Shown: piece by piece, positions 50,627 through 59,383 of the stretch
How positions within the stretch are numbered: position 1 is the first letter of the stretch
How the letters are laid out: each line of letters starts with the position of its first letter
Assembly (NCBI GenBank): GCA_036398775.1
Contig: DASWOJ010000137.1
Coordinates: 1-64,000, forward strand
DNA length: 64,000 bases
Direction: 5' to 3'
From: DASWOJ01 sp036398775
GTDB taxonomy: Bacteria; Pseudomonadota; Alphaproteobacteria; Acetobacterales; Acetobacteraceae
Program-made: the position numbers and the translations under genes
The notes under the pieces: model-generated
Told to the model about the DNA's origin: nothing
Seen by the model: the letters and a program-made list of their open reading frames with translations, nothing else
The model's database searches: none

Positions 50627-52356
50627 TCGGTCCAGCCCTCCTCGGCTGACGCCGGGATCAGGCTAGGCTTCGCAAGGGCTGCACGCCCATTGCGGCTTAC
50701 GACTCTGAGCGCCGTGGCTTTGGCCATACGCGCTGCAGGCTTGGCCGGCCGGTGCAGCGGTTGGACGCTCGTGTCCATTGCTATGCCGCTTGGCGCCGCG
50801 CCAATCTGGAAGTGCTCGGTCAGGCGTACTAGCTCAGCCGTCTCGCGGGCCAGAGAGTGGATGGCTGCCGTGCTCTGCTCGACCATGGCCGCGTTCTGCT
50901 GCGTCACTTGGTCCATCTGGTTGATTGCGGTGTTCACCTCGCCCAATCCCGCCGCCTGTCCCTGTGCCAAGGCCGCGATCTCGGAGACAGCCGTCGTGAC
51001 CTCGCCCACTTCGGAAACGATCCGGCTTAAGGCCCGGCCAGTCTCGCCGACCAGCTTAACTCCGGCGCCAACTTGCAGGGCCGAGGTGGATATCAGGGCT
51101 TTGATTTCCTTGGCCGCCTCCGCCGACCGCTGAGCCAGGGCCCGCACTTCGGATGCCACCACGGCAAAGCCACGGCCGGCATCGCCTGCCCGCGCCGCCT
51201 CGACCCCGGCATTGAGCGCCAGCAGGTTGGTTTGGAAGGCGATCTCATCAATGACCCCGATGATGTCGCCGATCTTCTGCGAGGACTGCTCGATCCCCCC
51301 CATGGCCGTGACCGCTTGACGCACGATCTCGCCGGACTGCTCGGCGCCTTCCTTGGTTCGAGACACCACGGCCTGCACCTGTTTGCTGCTTTCGGCCGTC
51401 TTGCGCACCGTAGCGGTGATTTCTGCCATCGCCGCAGCCGTTTCTTCCAGGCTCGCCGCCTGTTGTTCGGTCCGGCGGCTGAGGTCGTCGGACGCCGTTC
51501 GTATCTCCTCCGTGCCCGACCGGATTGCATCTGCGTTGCCCACGATGCCGCGGACGAGCTCTTGCATTTGCTCCAACGCGGCATTGAAGTTCTCCCGCAA
51601 CTCCTCGTATTCCGCCGCGAACGGATCCTGCAAGCGAAACACCAGGTCGCCTTTGGCGAGGCACGCGAGCCCCGCTCCCACGGCGCCGACCATGGCGGAC
51701 TGCGTTTCGGCGGCTGCGGCGAGTTCGGCCTCGACCTTTTGCCGGGCTTGCTCGTTCAAGCTGCGCAGCTCGGCAGCCTGGGCTTCGGCGACGCGGGCTG
51801 CATCAGATGCACGGACAGCAGCCGCCAAGTTCGCGGCGGTGGATACCAGCAGGGTCGCAATGCGATATGTCAGCCAAACGAGTGCCGCCGTCTCGATGCA
51901 CAAGACGCTGGCGTGCAGCAAAACCCTTTCCAATTGGGCTCCGCCCGGGAATACGAGTGCGGGCATCAGGAAGTTCAGCGCAAGATGGTGCGTCGCCGTG
52001 GTCCCTGCGCCCGCCAGCACGACGTCCCGGTCGCAGTAGGCGGCCAGCATCGCCAGCTCGGCAAAGTAGCACATGTGCAAGTCAACCTGCCACGCGCTGC
52101 CAGCACTCGCCGCGACGATCAGCGACAGGCTGGCGATCAGCGCGACCGCAATCAGGAGACGGCTCGACTGGCTGGTTGGCGAGCGCCACCAGACCAACGT
52201 CGTGATGGACGCCAAGCCAAGCGAAACAAGACCTGGTTGGAGCCAGTCATTGCCTGCCGCGTAGGCCGTCACCGACGCGATGGGCGCCTGCAGCCAAATA
52301 AGCATGAGAACGACGCGGCTAACCACGTTTCGCAGACGGTCGAGATCGTTGTCCAT
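50620..52356 (-). CDS. Methyl-accepting chemotaxis protein with multi-helix membrane sensor
   Basis: A 578-residue chemoreceptor. The first 190 residues hold about five or six hydrophobic helices with short loops (VVLMLIWLQAPIASVTAYAA, LLIAVALIASLSLIVAASAG, VLCIETAALVWLTYRIATLL) rather than the usual two helices around a periplasmic domain. A HAMP-like linker (LAKGDLVFRLQDPFAAEYEE) leads to the signalling domain. The hairpin tip EIAFQTNLLALNAGVEAARAG is intact. It would signal to CheA/CheW, none of which is in the window. The ATG at 52356 has GGAG six bases upstream. Confidence 0.93.
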   Translation of the reverse strand: MDNDLDRLRNVVSRVVLMLIWLQAPIASVTAYAAGNDWLQPGLVSLGLASITTLVWWRSPTSQSSRLLIAVALIASLSLIVAASAGSAWQVDLHMCYFAELAMLAAYCDRDVVLAGAGTTATHHLALNFLMPALVFPGGAQLERVLLHASVLCIETAALVWLTYRIATLLVSTAANLAAAVRASDAARVAEAQAAELRSLNEQARQKVEAELAAAAETQSAMVGAVGAGLACLAKGDLVFRLQDPFAAEYEELRENFNAALEQMQELVRGIVGNADAIRSGTEEIRTASDDLSRRTEQQAASLEETAAAMAEITATVRKTAESSKQVQAVVSRTKEGAEQSGEIVRQAVTAMGGIEQSSQKIGDIIGVIDEIAFQTNLLALNAGVEAARAGDAGRGFAVVASEVRALAQRSAEAAKEIKALISTSALQVGAGVKLVGETGRALSRIVSEVGEVTTAVSEIAALAQGQAAGLGEVNTAINQMDQVTQQNAAMVEQSTAAIHSLARETAELVRLTEHFQIGAAPSGIAMDTSVQPLHRPAKPAARMAKATALRVVSRNGRAALAKPSLIPASAEEGWTEF

Positions 52357-52376
52357 GTAAGTCTCCGAAACGGGTT

Positions 52377-52703
52377 TCAAGCGGCGACGCATCCGCCGAG
52401 CGCTCTTGGGTCGAGCAGGAGCCAGGCACCACCCTGGCGGAGCAGGCGTGCGGCATCGGGCGTTTCGGGCGCGACCACGACGACGAAGCTGGTGGCACCG
52501 AACCGCACCGGCATTCCGCCCGCGGCGGCGGCCGACAAGGACTGGCTAGCGTTCCACCACGGAGGATACAGGGCTGCGATCGGGCCGCCCGGCCTTGGCC
52601 CGAGTGACGACGCTCCGGCGGCGATCAATGACCCGATGGCGAGCGCCATGCAGGGCGCCCACGTTGCCAGCCGCCCACGCGTGTCGTTGTTTCGCATTCG
52701 CAT
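52377..52703 (-). CDS. Small membrane-anchored protein of unknown function upstream of the chemoreceptor
   Basis: A 108-residue protein. A short basic start (MRMRNNDTRGRL) is followed by a hydrophobic helix (APCMALAIGSLIAAGAS), a PPWW motif, and a C-terminal hydrophobic core ending in LLLDPRALGGC. I know similar short proteins in alphaproteobacteria but no function. It ends 20 nt before the chemoreceptor ATG, so both are likely on one transcript; it might be an accessory subunit of the receptor (inference). Confidence 0.6.
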   Translation of the reverse strand: MRMRNNDTRGRLATWAPCMALAIGSLIAAGASSLGPRPGGPIAALYPPWWNASQSLSAAAAGGMPVRFGATSFVVVVAPETPDAARLLRQGGAWLLLDPRALGGCVAA

Positions 52704-52950
52704 GGCCCGACTCTGAGGCCAAAAGGATACTTGCCGGTTAAGGCGCCCGGCCCCGCCAGTGGTGTCCCATCCGGCTGGTGCGGCTGCCCTGCCGCACCGC
52801 CCTGACAACGGGCGGGAAGGGCGGCATCATGCCTTCATTGAGGTTATGCCGACGGCCGAGCAAACTTCCGGAGGTCTGCGCACAAAAGAAAAACCAAGCG
52901 GGCGTGCGCGGCCGCAGGCCATCTGGGCGGCAGGCCGCGCAAGCCTGCTT

Positions 52951-52987
52951 AGACCGGCTTGCGTGCAGTCTGGACGCAAGCCGGTCT
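52951..52987. repeat. Perfect 14-bp inverted repeat
   Basis: AGACCGGCTTGCGT (52951-52964) and ACGCAAGCCGGTCT (52974-52987) are exact complements over a 9-nt loop. No T-run follows. Could be an operator, a structured RNA or a dispersed palindrome. Confidence 0.7.
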
Positions 52988-53210
52988 GTCCATGGCCGGC
53001 ACCTGGGCGCTGTGCCGCCCCGTCGTCCTGTCTGACCAGGATGCCGTCAAATGGTGCGGCAAGGTCGCCTGAATTGGGGGCGGCAGCGATTTCGGGCACC
53101 TGATGGCGGGCGTTGCCCGGAAGTCCCGTATTCACCCACCCTGGCGCCGGGGCCTGACACGGACCAGCCCCGCTGGCAACGGCGCGCAGCCCAGGCCGCG
53201 TAAGCCTGCC

Positions 53211-53239
53211 TTGAACCCCCAAACCCTGCCCGTTACCAT
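53211..53239 (+). promoter_or_regulatory. Putative promoter for the DUF1800-DUF1501 pair
   Basis: TTGAAC (53211-53216), a 17-bp spacer and TACCAT (53234-53239) lie about 50 bp ahead of the DUF1800 ATG. Confidence 0.4.
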
Positions 53240-53291
53240 TCTGCAACCCTTTGTCACCTGAGCCGCACACCCCCCATGCTACCTATCCCGC

Positions 53292-54590
53292 ATGGACACC
53301 CGCACCGCACAGGCAATGATCCGGTTCGGCCTCGGCCGTCGTGGCGCGGAGGCGCTTCCGGACGACCCCGTCGCTTGGCTGGCCCAGCAGGTCGAAGCCC
53401 CGGACCCCGCCGCGTTCGACCCCAGGCTGCCCAGCACCGCGGACGGCCTGACGGTGCTGCGGGAGCAGAACAAGCTCAAGCTGAAGGGCGAGGAGTCCCT
53501 GGTCCGCCCGCTGCTGGACGAAGACGTCGCCGCCCATACCGACAACATCCTGACAACCTCGGCGCCCTTCCGTGAGCGCCTGGTATGGTTCTGGTTCAAC
53601 CACTTCACCGTCAGCGTGCGCGCCGGCGGCGTCAGCGCCGTCATCGGGCCGTATCTGCGTGAAGCGATCCGTCCCAACGTCACTGGCGGCTTCGCCGGGC
53701 TGCTGCTGGCGGTGATGCGGCATCCGGCGATGCTGATCTACCTGGACAACGCCGGCTCCGTCGGCCCCAACAGCCCTGCCGCCCGCAACGGCAACGCCCG
53801 CCGCGGCCTGAACGAGAACCTGGCGCGCGAGTGCCTGGAGCTGCACACCGTCAGCCCCGACGCCGGCTACACCCAGGCCGACGTGACCGAGTTCGCCCGC
53901 ATCCTGACGGGCTGGTCCATAGATCAGCAGCGCCTATTCCCCGGCTTCCTGTTCCGGCCGGGTGCACACGAGCCCGGCGGCAAGACCCTGATGGGCCGCC
54001 GCTTCGGCCCTGGCGAGGCCGGAGGCATCGCCGCCCTCGACTTCCTGGCCCAGCACCCCGCCACCCACCGCCACCTCGCCACCAAGCTGGTCCGCCACTT
54101 CGTCGCCGACGACCCTCCGCCCGATGCCGTCCGCACCATCGAGGGCGTGCTGCGCGACACCGGCGGCGACCTGGGCGCCGCCAGCACGGCGCTGCTGCAC
54201 CTTCCGGCGGCCTGGACGCCGCTGGTAAAACTGCGCTCCCCGGTGGACTTCGCCGTTGCCGCCCTGCGGGCGCTCGACCTGCCGCCCGACAAGCGCCCAC
54301 CCCTGCGCGGCACGCTGCAGGCATTGGGCCAGCCGTTATGGAACGCCCCCCTGCCGAACGGCTGGCCGGATGCCGCCACCGAGTGGGCCGCGCCGGAAGC
54401 CGTCATGCGGCGCATAGACTGGTCCCAGGCCGTGGCTAGCCGCGCCGGCGACCAAGATCCGGCGGCCATCGCCGAAGCTGCGCTCGGCCCGCTGCTCCGC
54501 CCCGAAACCCGGGACGCCATGCGCCGGGCCGGCAGCCGCCAAGACGAGCTGACCCTGCTGCTGACCTCCCCCGAATTCCAAAGGCGCTGA
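53292..54590 (+). CDS. DUF1800-family protein
   Basis: A 432-residue DUF1800 protein. RLVWFWFNHFTVS, NENLARECLELHTVSPDAGYTQADVTEF and SIDQQRLFPGF, together with HPATHRHLATKLVRHFVADD, are family hallmarks. Members are almost always followed by a DUF1501 gene, as here after 3 nt. Function is unknown; an exported or envelope role with the DUF1501 partner has been suggested from co-occurrence only. No obvious signal peptide is seen in this copy. Confidence 0.92.
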   Translation: MDTRTAQAMIRFGLGRRGAEALPDDPVAWLAQQVEAPDPAAFDPRLPSTADGLTVLREQNKLKLKGEESLVRPLLDEDVAAHTDNILTTSAPFRERLVWFWFNHFTVSVRAGGVSAVIGPYLREAIRPNVTGGFAGLLLAVMRHPAMLIYLDNAGSVGPNSPAARNGNARRGLNENLARECLELHTVSPDAGYTQADVTEFARILTGWSIDQQRLFPGFLFRPGAHEPGGKTLMGRRFGPGEAGGIAALDFLAQHPATHRHLATKLVRHFVADDPPPDAVRTIEGVLRDTGGDLGAASTALLHLPAAWTPLVKLRSPVDFAVAALRALDLPPDKRPPLRGTLQALGQPLWNAPLPNGWPDAATEWAAPEAVMRRIDWSQAVASRAGDQDPAAIAEAALGPLLRPETRDAMRRAGSRQDELTLLLTSPEFQRR

Positions 54591-54593
54591 CCC

Positions 54594-55781
54594 ATGCCCC
54601 ATCCCTCCATGCGCATCACCCGGCGCTCTGCCCTGCTGGGCCTGGCTACTGCCTGCACCTTGGGCCGGTCCTCCCTGGCGCTCGCCGCGGCGCCAACCGA
54701 GCGGCGGCTGGTCGTGGTGCTGCTGCGTGGCGCGCTGGACGGCATGGCGGCCGTGGTGCCCTACGGCGACCCGGACCTCGCCGCGCTGCGTCCGGGCCTG
54801 GTGGGTGACGCACCCGGCCAACCCGGCGGAGTGCTGGACCTGGGCGGCTTCTTTGGCCTGCACCCGGCGCTCGCCGGGCTGCACGGCATGTATGCCGACA
54901 ACGAGCTGCTGGCGGTCCACGCCGTCGCCGGCCCCTACCGCACCCGCAGCCACTTCGACGCGCAGGACTGCATGGAAAGCGGCGCGGAGCACCGGCTCGC
55001 CAGCGGCTGGCTGAACCGCGCGGTGGCGGCGATGCCCGGTCGTCCCGCAGGCGCCTTGGCGCTGGGCGTGCAGGTGCCGCTGCTGCTGCGCGGCACCGCC
55101 AACGTCGGCACCTACGCCCCGCCCGCTTCGGCAACGCCCGCGCCGGAGCTGCTGGCGCGCATCGCCGACCTGATGCACGGCGACCCGCTGCTCGGCCCGG
55201 CGGTTTTCGAGGGGCTGCACGACCGCGGCTTCTCCGCCGCGGCCCTGGCTGGGGTGGACCATCCTGCCGGCGCCGGCCCGGGCGCCTTCGCCGCGCTGGC
55301 CGGAGCGGCCGGACGGCTGATGGCGGCGCCGGACGGCCCGCGCATTGCGGCGATGGAGGCTGGCGGCTGGGACACCCATGCCGGCCAGGCCCGCCGGCTG
55401 GCACCGCCGCTGCGCGCGCTGGACGCTGGGTTGGTCGCGCTGCGGAACGGGCTGGGCGCGGTCTGGCGTCAGACGGCTGTCCTGGTGATGACCGAGTTCG
55501 GCCGCACCGCCCGGGTGAACGGCACTGGCGGCACCGACCACGGCACCGGCGGCGTGGCCTTCGTGCTGGGCGGCGCCGTTGCCGGCGGACGGGTGCTGGC
55601 GGACTGGCCCGGCCTGGGTGCAGGCCGCCTGTTCGAGGACCGGGACCTGCAGCCGACCGCCGACCTGCGCGCCGTGGCGGCCGGACTGCTGGTGGGGCAC
55701 CTGGGCGTGCCAGCGGCGGCGCTGGCAACCGTGTTCCCGGGCGGCAGCTTGCAGCCGGTTAACGGCCTCCTTCGAAGTTGA
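54594..55781 (+). CDS. DUF1501-family protein with Tat signal
   Basis: A 395-residue protein of the DUF1501 (sulfatase-like alkaline phosphatase superfamily) group. A Tat signal (ITRRSALLGLATACTLG) opens the protein. VVVLLRGALDGMAAVVPYGD, RSHFDAQDCMESG, GGWDTHAGQ and MTEFGRTARVNGTGGTDHG carry the conserved Asp/His residues that in this superfamily bind metal. It is translated with DUF1800, and the pair probably acts in the periplasm. No substrate is known. Confidence 0.92.
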   Translation: MPHPSMRITRRSALLGLATACTLGRSSLALAAAPTERRLVVVLLRGALDGMAAVVPYGDPDLAALRPGLVGDAPGQPGGVLDLGGFFGLHPALAGLHGMYADNELLAVHAVAGPYRTRSHFDAQDCMESGAEHRLASGWLNRAVAAMPGRPAGALALGVQVPLLLRGTANVGTYAPPASATPAPELLARIADLMHGDPLLGPAVFEGLHDRGFSAAALAGVDHPAGAGPGAFAALAGAAGRLMAAPDGPRIAAMEAGGWDTHAGQARRLAPPLRALDAGLVALRNGLGAVWRQTAVLVMTEFGRTARVNGTGGTDHGTGGVAFVLGGAVAGGRVLADWPGLGAGRLFEDRDLQPTADLRAVAAGLLVGHLGVPAAALATVFPGGSLQPVNGLLRS

Positions 55782-55897
55782 CTCCCGGCGGTCAGATCGT
55801 CCTGCGTCGAAGTCCGGCGCCTGGCTCTGGTCCGTGAACGGCGGCCCGCAGGTTCAGGCCCGGCGGCTCCGCGTCCGTATCTCACCGGCGCAGTGCG

Positions 55898-56149
55898 CTA
55901 ACTTTTCGTGCCGCTCCCGGCGCCCGCCTGGAACAGCCGGCTGAACGCGTCGCGCATCCCCTCCGGCGTGCCCGGCATCAGCGAAAACCACGAGCGCAGC
56001 ACGGCGTCCGGGGAGAAGCGGTCGGCAGCCTCGTTCATCTGCGCCTCGACGCGGGCCATGAGCGCGGCCTGCATGGGCTTTACGTCGGGCAGGCCCATGA
56101 ACTGCCGGGCCTCGTCCGGGGTGCACTCAACCTCGATGGTGACCTTCAT
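55898..56149 (-). CDS. DUF6489-family protein
   Basis: An 83-residue protein found mainly in alphaproteobacteria. MKVTIEVECTPDEARQFMGL and the downstream VEAQMNEAADRFSPDAV are the conserved segments. It is charged and probably helical, with no membrane segment. Function unknown. It is convergent with the DUF1501 gene. Confidence 0.8.
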   Translation of the reverse strand: MKVTIEVECTPDEARQFMGLPDVKPMQAALMARVEAQMNEAADRFSPDAVLRSWFSLMPGTPEGMRDAFSRLFQAGAGSGTKS

Positions 56150-56268
56150 GGGCTGCCCCTGCTGCTGTGGACGCAGTGTGCTCCGTCCTGGCGGAAACGG
56201 GAAAGGCTTGATAGGTTTCGCCTAACAACAAGTGCTGCGGGCGTCGGTCCCGCCAGGGAAGGGCAGGA

Positions 56269-56748
56269 ATGAATTTACGCGCAGTTATTATAGCGGTGGC
56301 AACGCTGGCTGCGGTGCCGGCCGGTGCAGCCGAAGGGCCGCGGCTGGCTGTGTTCGGCTTTCACCTGAACAATACCTCGCCCGCCGCTTCCACCCCGGAG
56401 GAGCTGGCCCGGCTGCAACGCCTGGACGCGCAGTTGCGGAATGGCCTGCAGGATCGCTACGCGCTGGTGGACATCGCGCCGGTCCAAGGCAAGCTGGCCG
56501 GGGTGGACAGCATACGCGGCTGCAACGGCTGCGAGTTGGAGATGGCGCGGGAGCTGGGGGCGGACCAGGTGGCCTATGGCTGGGTGCAGAAGGTCAGCAA
56601 CCTGATCCTGAACGTGAACCTGGTGGTGGAGGACGTCGCAACCGGCCGTACCCTGAAGGCAAACAGCGTGGACATGCGGGGCAACACCGACGAAAGCTGG
56701 ACACGGGGCCTGCACTACCTGCTTGAGGAGCGGATGTTCCGGAACTGA
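56269..56748 (+). CDS. Secreted DUF2380-like protein
   Basis: A 159-residue protein with a signal peptide (MNLRAVIIAVATLAAVPAGAA). The mature part, RLAVFGFHLNNTS onward, has a CNGCEL pair of cysteines and ends with a DESWTRGLHYLLEERMF segment, the pattern of DUF2380/DUF3280 secreted proteins. No activity is known. It is flanked by non-coding DNA on both sides, so it is probably monocistronic. Confidence 0.75.
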   Translation: MNLRAVIIAVATLAAVPAGAAEGPRLAVFGFHLNNTSPAASTPEELARLQRLDAQLRNGLQDRYALVDIAPVQGKLAGVDSIRGCNGCELEMARELGADQVAYGWVQKVSNLILNVNLVVEDVATGRTLKANSVDMRGNTDESWTRGLHYLLEERMFRN

Positions 56749-57123
56749 CGCACAGGCGCCCGGCCCATCGAGGCGGCGACGGTCCGCATGCAAGCCGATG
56801 GCGTCAGGGACAGCCGCCGACGGTTCGGCGATGCCGACCGCGCCAGCTTGCAGTGTTGCTCCCGGCGTCGGTGCACCCCGCCGCGGTTCCAGCGCCGGTC
56901 AATCGGCCTTGGAACCGCTGTTGAACGGGATGCGGGTTAGGTGCTCGCTGGAGAATGCCCTGCATTCAGCAGGTTGACGCCATCAGCCAATCAACGGACC
57001 GGAACGGGGATCTACCTGCGCATTTTAGCCGATAACCTTTGCCGAACGGCGGAAGCACAGGGAAAACGGCGTCAGACGGATGGCGCAGCCGCGCCGCGAG
57101 ACTGTTGCAGAATGCCCTCTGCT
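56749..57123. other. Intergenic region, 375 bp
   Basis: Convergent between the DUF2380-like gene and the LuxR-type regulator. A small hairpin (GAATGC CCT GCATTC, about 56953-56967) is present. Nothing else recognised. Confidence 0.5.
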
Positions 57124-57888
57124 TTACAGGCTTGCAAACCGGCCGGTCGTTCCGTTGGGCACCAATACTGTTGGTTCGTCCGAGACATCCAGCACCCGCA
57201 CCTTGTTTTCCAGCGCCCAAATGGCGGCTTGCGTCCGGTTAGTAGCCCGGATTTTACGCAGCAGGCTCTTGATGTGCGCCTTTACTGTCGTCTCGGTGAT
57301 ATGCAACTCCCGGGCGATCAATTTGTTCGACGCGCCATCCACGAGCCAGCGGAGGACTTGGCTCTCGCGCTGGGACAGGATGACCTCGCGTTCCCCTTTC
57401 GGCTTCGCAGAGGCCAGGCCGCGTCCGGCCATGACAGGAAACGGGATCGGCACCGCTTGGCCGCTTGGCGGCGCTTCCCAGGCAGAATGCAGGGAGGGCT
57501 GCGGGAACAACGTCTGTCCCAGCATAACCAGGTCGAGCGAACGCCGCAAAACCTCGCTCGAAATGTCTTGGCATAGCACGGCATCAATGCCCGAAAAGGC
57601 CAAGCGACGGACCATGGTGGAGTCGGTAATGTCGGCGAGCACGACAAAGCGGCTGCGGCGCGGCTCGGTCCGGTTCCGCTGCACCCAGTTCCTGACCGGC
57701 TCGGTCAACGGAACCGTACCTGGGCCGAGCAGCACGAGGGCCGGCAAGGCCCTGTCACTGAGGGTGAACAGCGCAGCTCTGGGCTGCACTTCCTCAACCA
57801 CGACATAAGAGGAGTCGAGAAGCAGATGCTTCAGTCCGTTGGCAACGAGACGGACAGGCTCGACGATCAGAACTTCAACTTGATGCAT
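57124..57888 (-). CDS. LuxR/NarL-type regulator with a degenerate receiver domain
   Basis: A 254-residue protein. Residues 3-125 have the shape of a response-regulator receiver (VEVLIVEPVRLVANGLKHLL), but the phospho-acceptor position reads LVLLGPGTVP, with no Asp. The C-terminal LuxR helix-turn-helix is intact (LSQRESQVLRWLVDGASNKL, then IARELHITETTVKAHIKSLL). It should bind DNA as a dimer without phosphorylation, or respond to another input. No kinase is adjacent. The long AT-richer region upstream and the PAP2 and polysaccharide genes beyond it are possible targets (inference). Confidence 0.88.
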   Translation of the reverse strand: MHQVEVLIVEPVRLVANGLKHLLLDSSYVVVEEVQPRAALFTLSDRALPALVLLGPGTVPLTEPVRNWVQRNRTEPRRSRFVVLADITDSTMVRRLAFSGIDAVLCQDISSEVLRRSLDLVMLGQTLFPQPSLHSAWEAPPSGQAVPIPFPVMAGRGLASAKPKGEREVILSQRESQVLRWLVDGASNKLIARELHITETTVKAHIKSLLRKIRATNRTQAAIWALENKVRVLDVSDEPTVLVPNGTTGRFASL

Positions 57889-58499
57889 TCACGTCACCCA
57901 CCAGCGTTTCTCACTACCGGCGCTTCCTCCCCGTTGCGGCCTCTCCTCACCAAGCTTTGACAGCCGGTGGACCCCGCACGATTTTGATCAGGCATCTTCA
58001 TAATGCGACATAATCGCCGTGCTGTCCATCATTTCTAGGTGTGATTGAGATTTGTCTCATGCATTTGTAAGGGAAAATTCTTCGACCCGATCCAAATTGC
58101 GGCTACATCACGAGATTGTGATACCAGACGCTGCACCGTGTCCCACCCAGTGGCGGACGCCGTGATGTTCCTTCCTCAAACCGAGCCGAACTTGACTGTC
58201 CCAGCAACGACCTGTCCAATTCTTGTCCTGTCCGAGAACTCCTCAACCCGGGTCACGAGATGGCCGGCCAGACGGCGCTGGCCGCCGGTTCGGCGTGGTT
58301 GCCGGCAGCCGGGGCAGAGCGGGCGTCTGCTTCTTCGGCATCGGCGCTTCGTACGACGACCTGGCTGCTCAAGCCGCATCCATGCCGGATGACGGGACTA
58401 TAAGGTATCTCTGACGATACCAAGCTCACGGCACTATAGCATGACGTTGCGATACCGTGTCAATTGAATGTTGGCTGCGCCCGTGATAGCGGCTATGCG
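57889..58499. other. AT-richer intergenic region, 611 bp, between divergent genes
   Basis: Clearly richer in A and T than the surrounding genes, especially 57980-58120 and 58390-58470. It contains several GATACC-like words, including a 6-bp inverted repeat GGTATC-N6-GATACC (58404-58421). Open frames within (58045-58392, 58223-58414) lack coding bias. It likely holds the promoters of the LuxR-type regulator and the PAP2 gene, and may be a remnant of lost or transferred DNA. Confidence 0.5.
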
Positions 58500-59117
58500 A
58501 TGCACTTCGCAGCGCTGATGTTCGTGACCGACTTCGCCGACCAGGCAGTGATCTTGCCCGTGGTTGCCGTCGTGTTCCTGATCCTCCTGGCGCAGCGGCG
58601 CTGGCAGGTCGCCAGCGCCTGGATGCTGGCGATACCCGGCGTGCTCGGAACCCTGCTGGTCCTCAAGGTCGCCTGCTATGCCTGTGGCTGGCTGCTTCCG
58701 GCGCTCGGCCTGGATCAACTCGCTCTGCGCAGCCCCAGCGGACACGTGGCGTCCGCCGCCGTGGTCAGCAGCGGCGTCGTCGCCCTGCAGGCTGGGCGCA
58801 TGCGGGTCGGCGCAATCCCCGCGGCGCTGACCGCAGCGTTGGCTGCCGCAGTGGTGATCGGCGTGACCCGGGTCCTGCTCGGCGCCCATTCCATGGCCGA
58901 AGTGGTCGTGGCAGCCGCTATCGGCGGGGCAGGGGCGGTGGCGTTCGCCCGGCTGAGCGGCCGGCACCTGAAGGAGAAATCCGGCCTGCCCATCGCAATG
59001 GCTGCCGCCATCATGCTCGTCGTGTTCCACGGCAGCCACCTGCCGGCCGAGGCCGTCATCCAGAGTGCGGCGGCCGCGACGCTGAGGCAGTGGGTTCCTG
59101 CCTGCCAGCCAGACTAG
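58500..59117 (+). CDS. PAP2-family membrane phosphatase
   Basis: A 205-residue membrane protein of the type 2 phosphatidic acid phosphatase superfamily. The second and third catalytic motifs are seen: SPSGHVASAAVV and TRVLLGAHSMAEVVVA (R-x5-H, with Glu where Asp is common). About six helices surround them. Relatives dephosphorylate undecaprenyl diphosphate or lipid phosphates, which would fit with the polysaccharide genes downstream. The ATG at 58500 is preferred; a TTG at 58464 would add 12 residues. Confidence 0.82.
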   Translation: MHFAALMFVTDFADQAVILPVVAVVFLILLAQRRWQVASAWMLAIPGVLGTLLVLKVACYACGWLLPALGLDQLALRSPSGHVASAAVVSSGVVALQAGRMRVGAIPAALTAALAAAVVIGVTRVLLGAHSMAEVVVAAAIGGAGAVAFARLSGRHLKEKSGLPIAMAAAIMLVVFHGSHLPAEAVIQSAAAATLRQWVPACQPD

Positions 59118-59299
59118 CGTCCTGCCTGCAATCCCGGCGCAACCGCCGCCAGCAGCCATGTGCCCTGGCGCGCACCGAGGCGCCATGCCAATAGTGCCTA
59201 ATCACAAATGCGTGAACGTTCTGACTATTTAGGGTTATCCCAAAGTTTGTTTGAAGCCTTTCGCTAATTCCCGTATCGATCCGTTAACAAGTGGTGCTG

Positions 59300-59332
59300 G
59301 CGTGAGCAATCGTTAAAAAGGATTGCTCGCGC
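59300..59332 (+). promoter_or_regulatory. Stem-loop upstream of the exopolysaccharide locus
   Basis: GCGTGAGCAATC (59300-59311) pairs with GATTGCTCGCGC (59321-59332) at 11 of 12 positions (one G-T) over the loop GTTAAAAAG. It lies about 50 bp before the first glycosyltransferase ATG in an AT-rich leader (59190-59310). Could be an operator, attenuator or RNA stabiliser. Confidence 0.5.
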
Positions 59333-59383
59333 CTGGCCACTGACTTGTCTGGGACTCACATCCCCGTTGGAAAGGTCGGACTG

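Larger units (their letters stand above)
52704..53291. other. Intergenic region, 588 bp, between divergent genes
   Basis: No supported gene. It contains a 14-bp perfect hairpin (52951-52987) and a promoter candidate for the DUF1800 gene (53211-53239). Small open frames present have poor coding character. Confidence 0.6.

Noticed and set aside
55840..55910. tRNA-like stretch containing GGTTCA after the DUF1501 gene
   Set aside because: No T-stem, anticodon stem or acceptor stem could be paired on either strand.
58045..58414. Possible small genes in the AT-richer gap before the PAP2 gene
   Set aside because: Codon positions show no GC bias, no ribosome binding site is convincing and no family is recognised.
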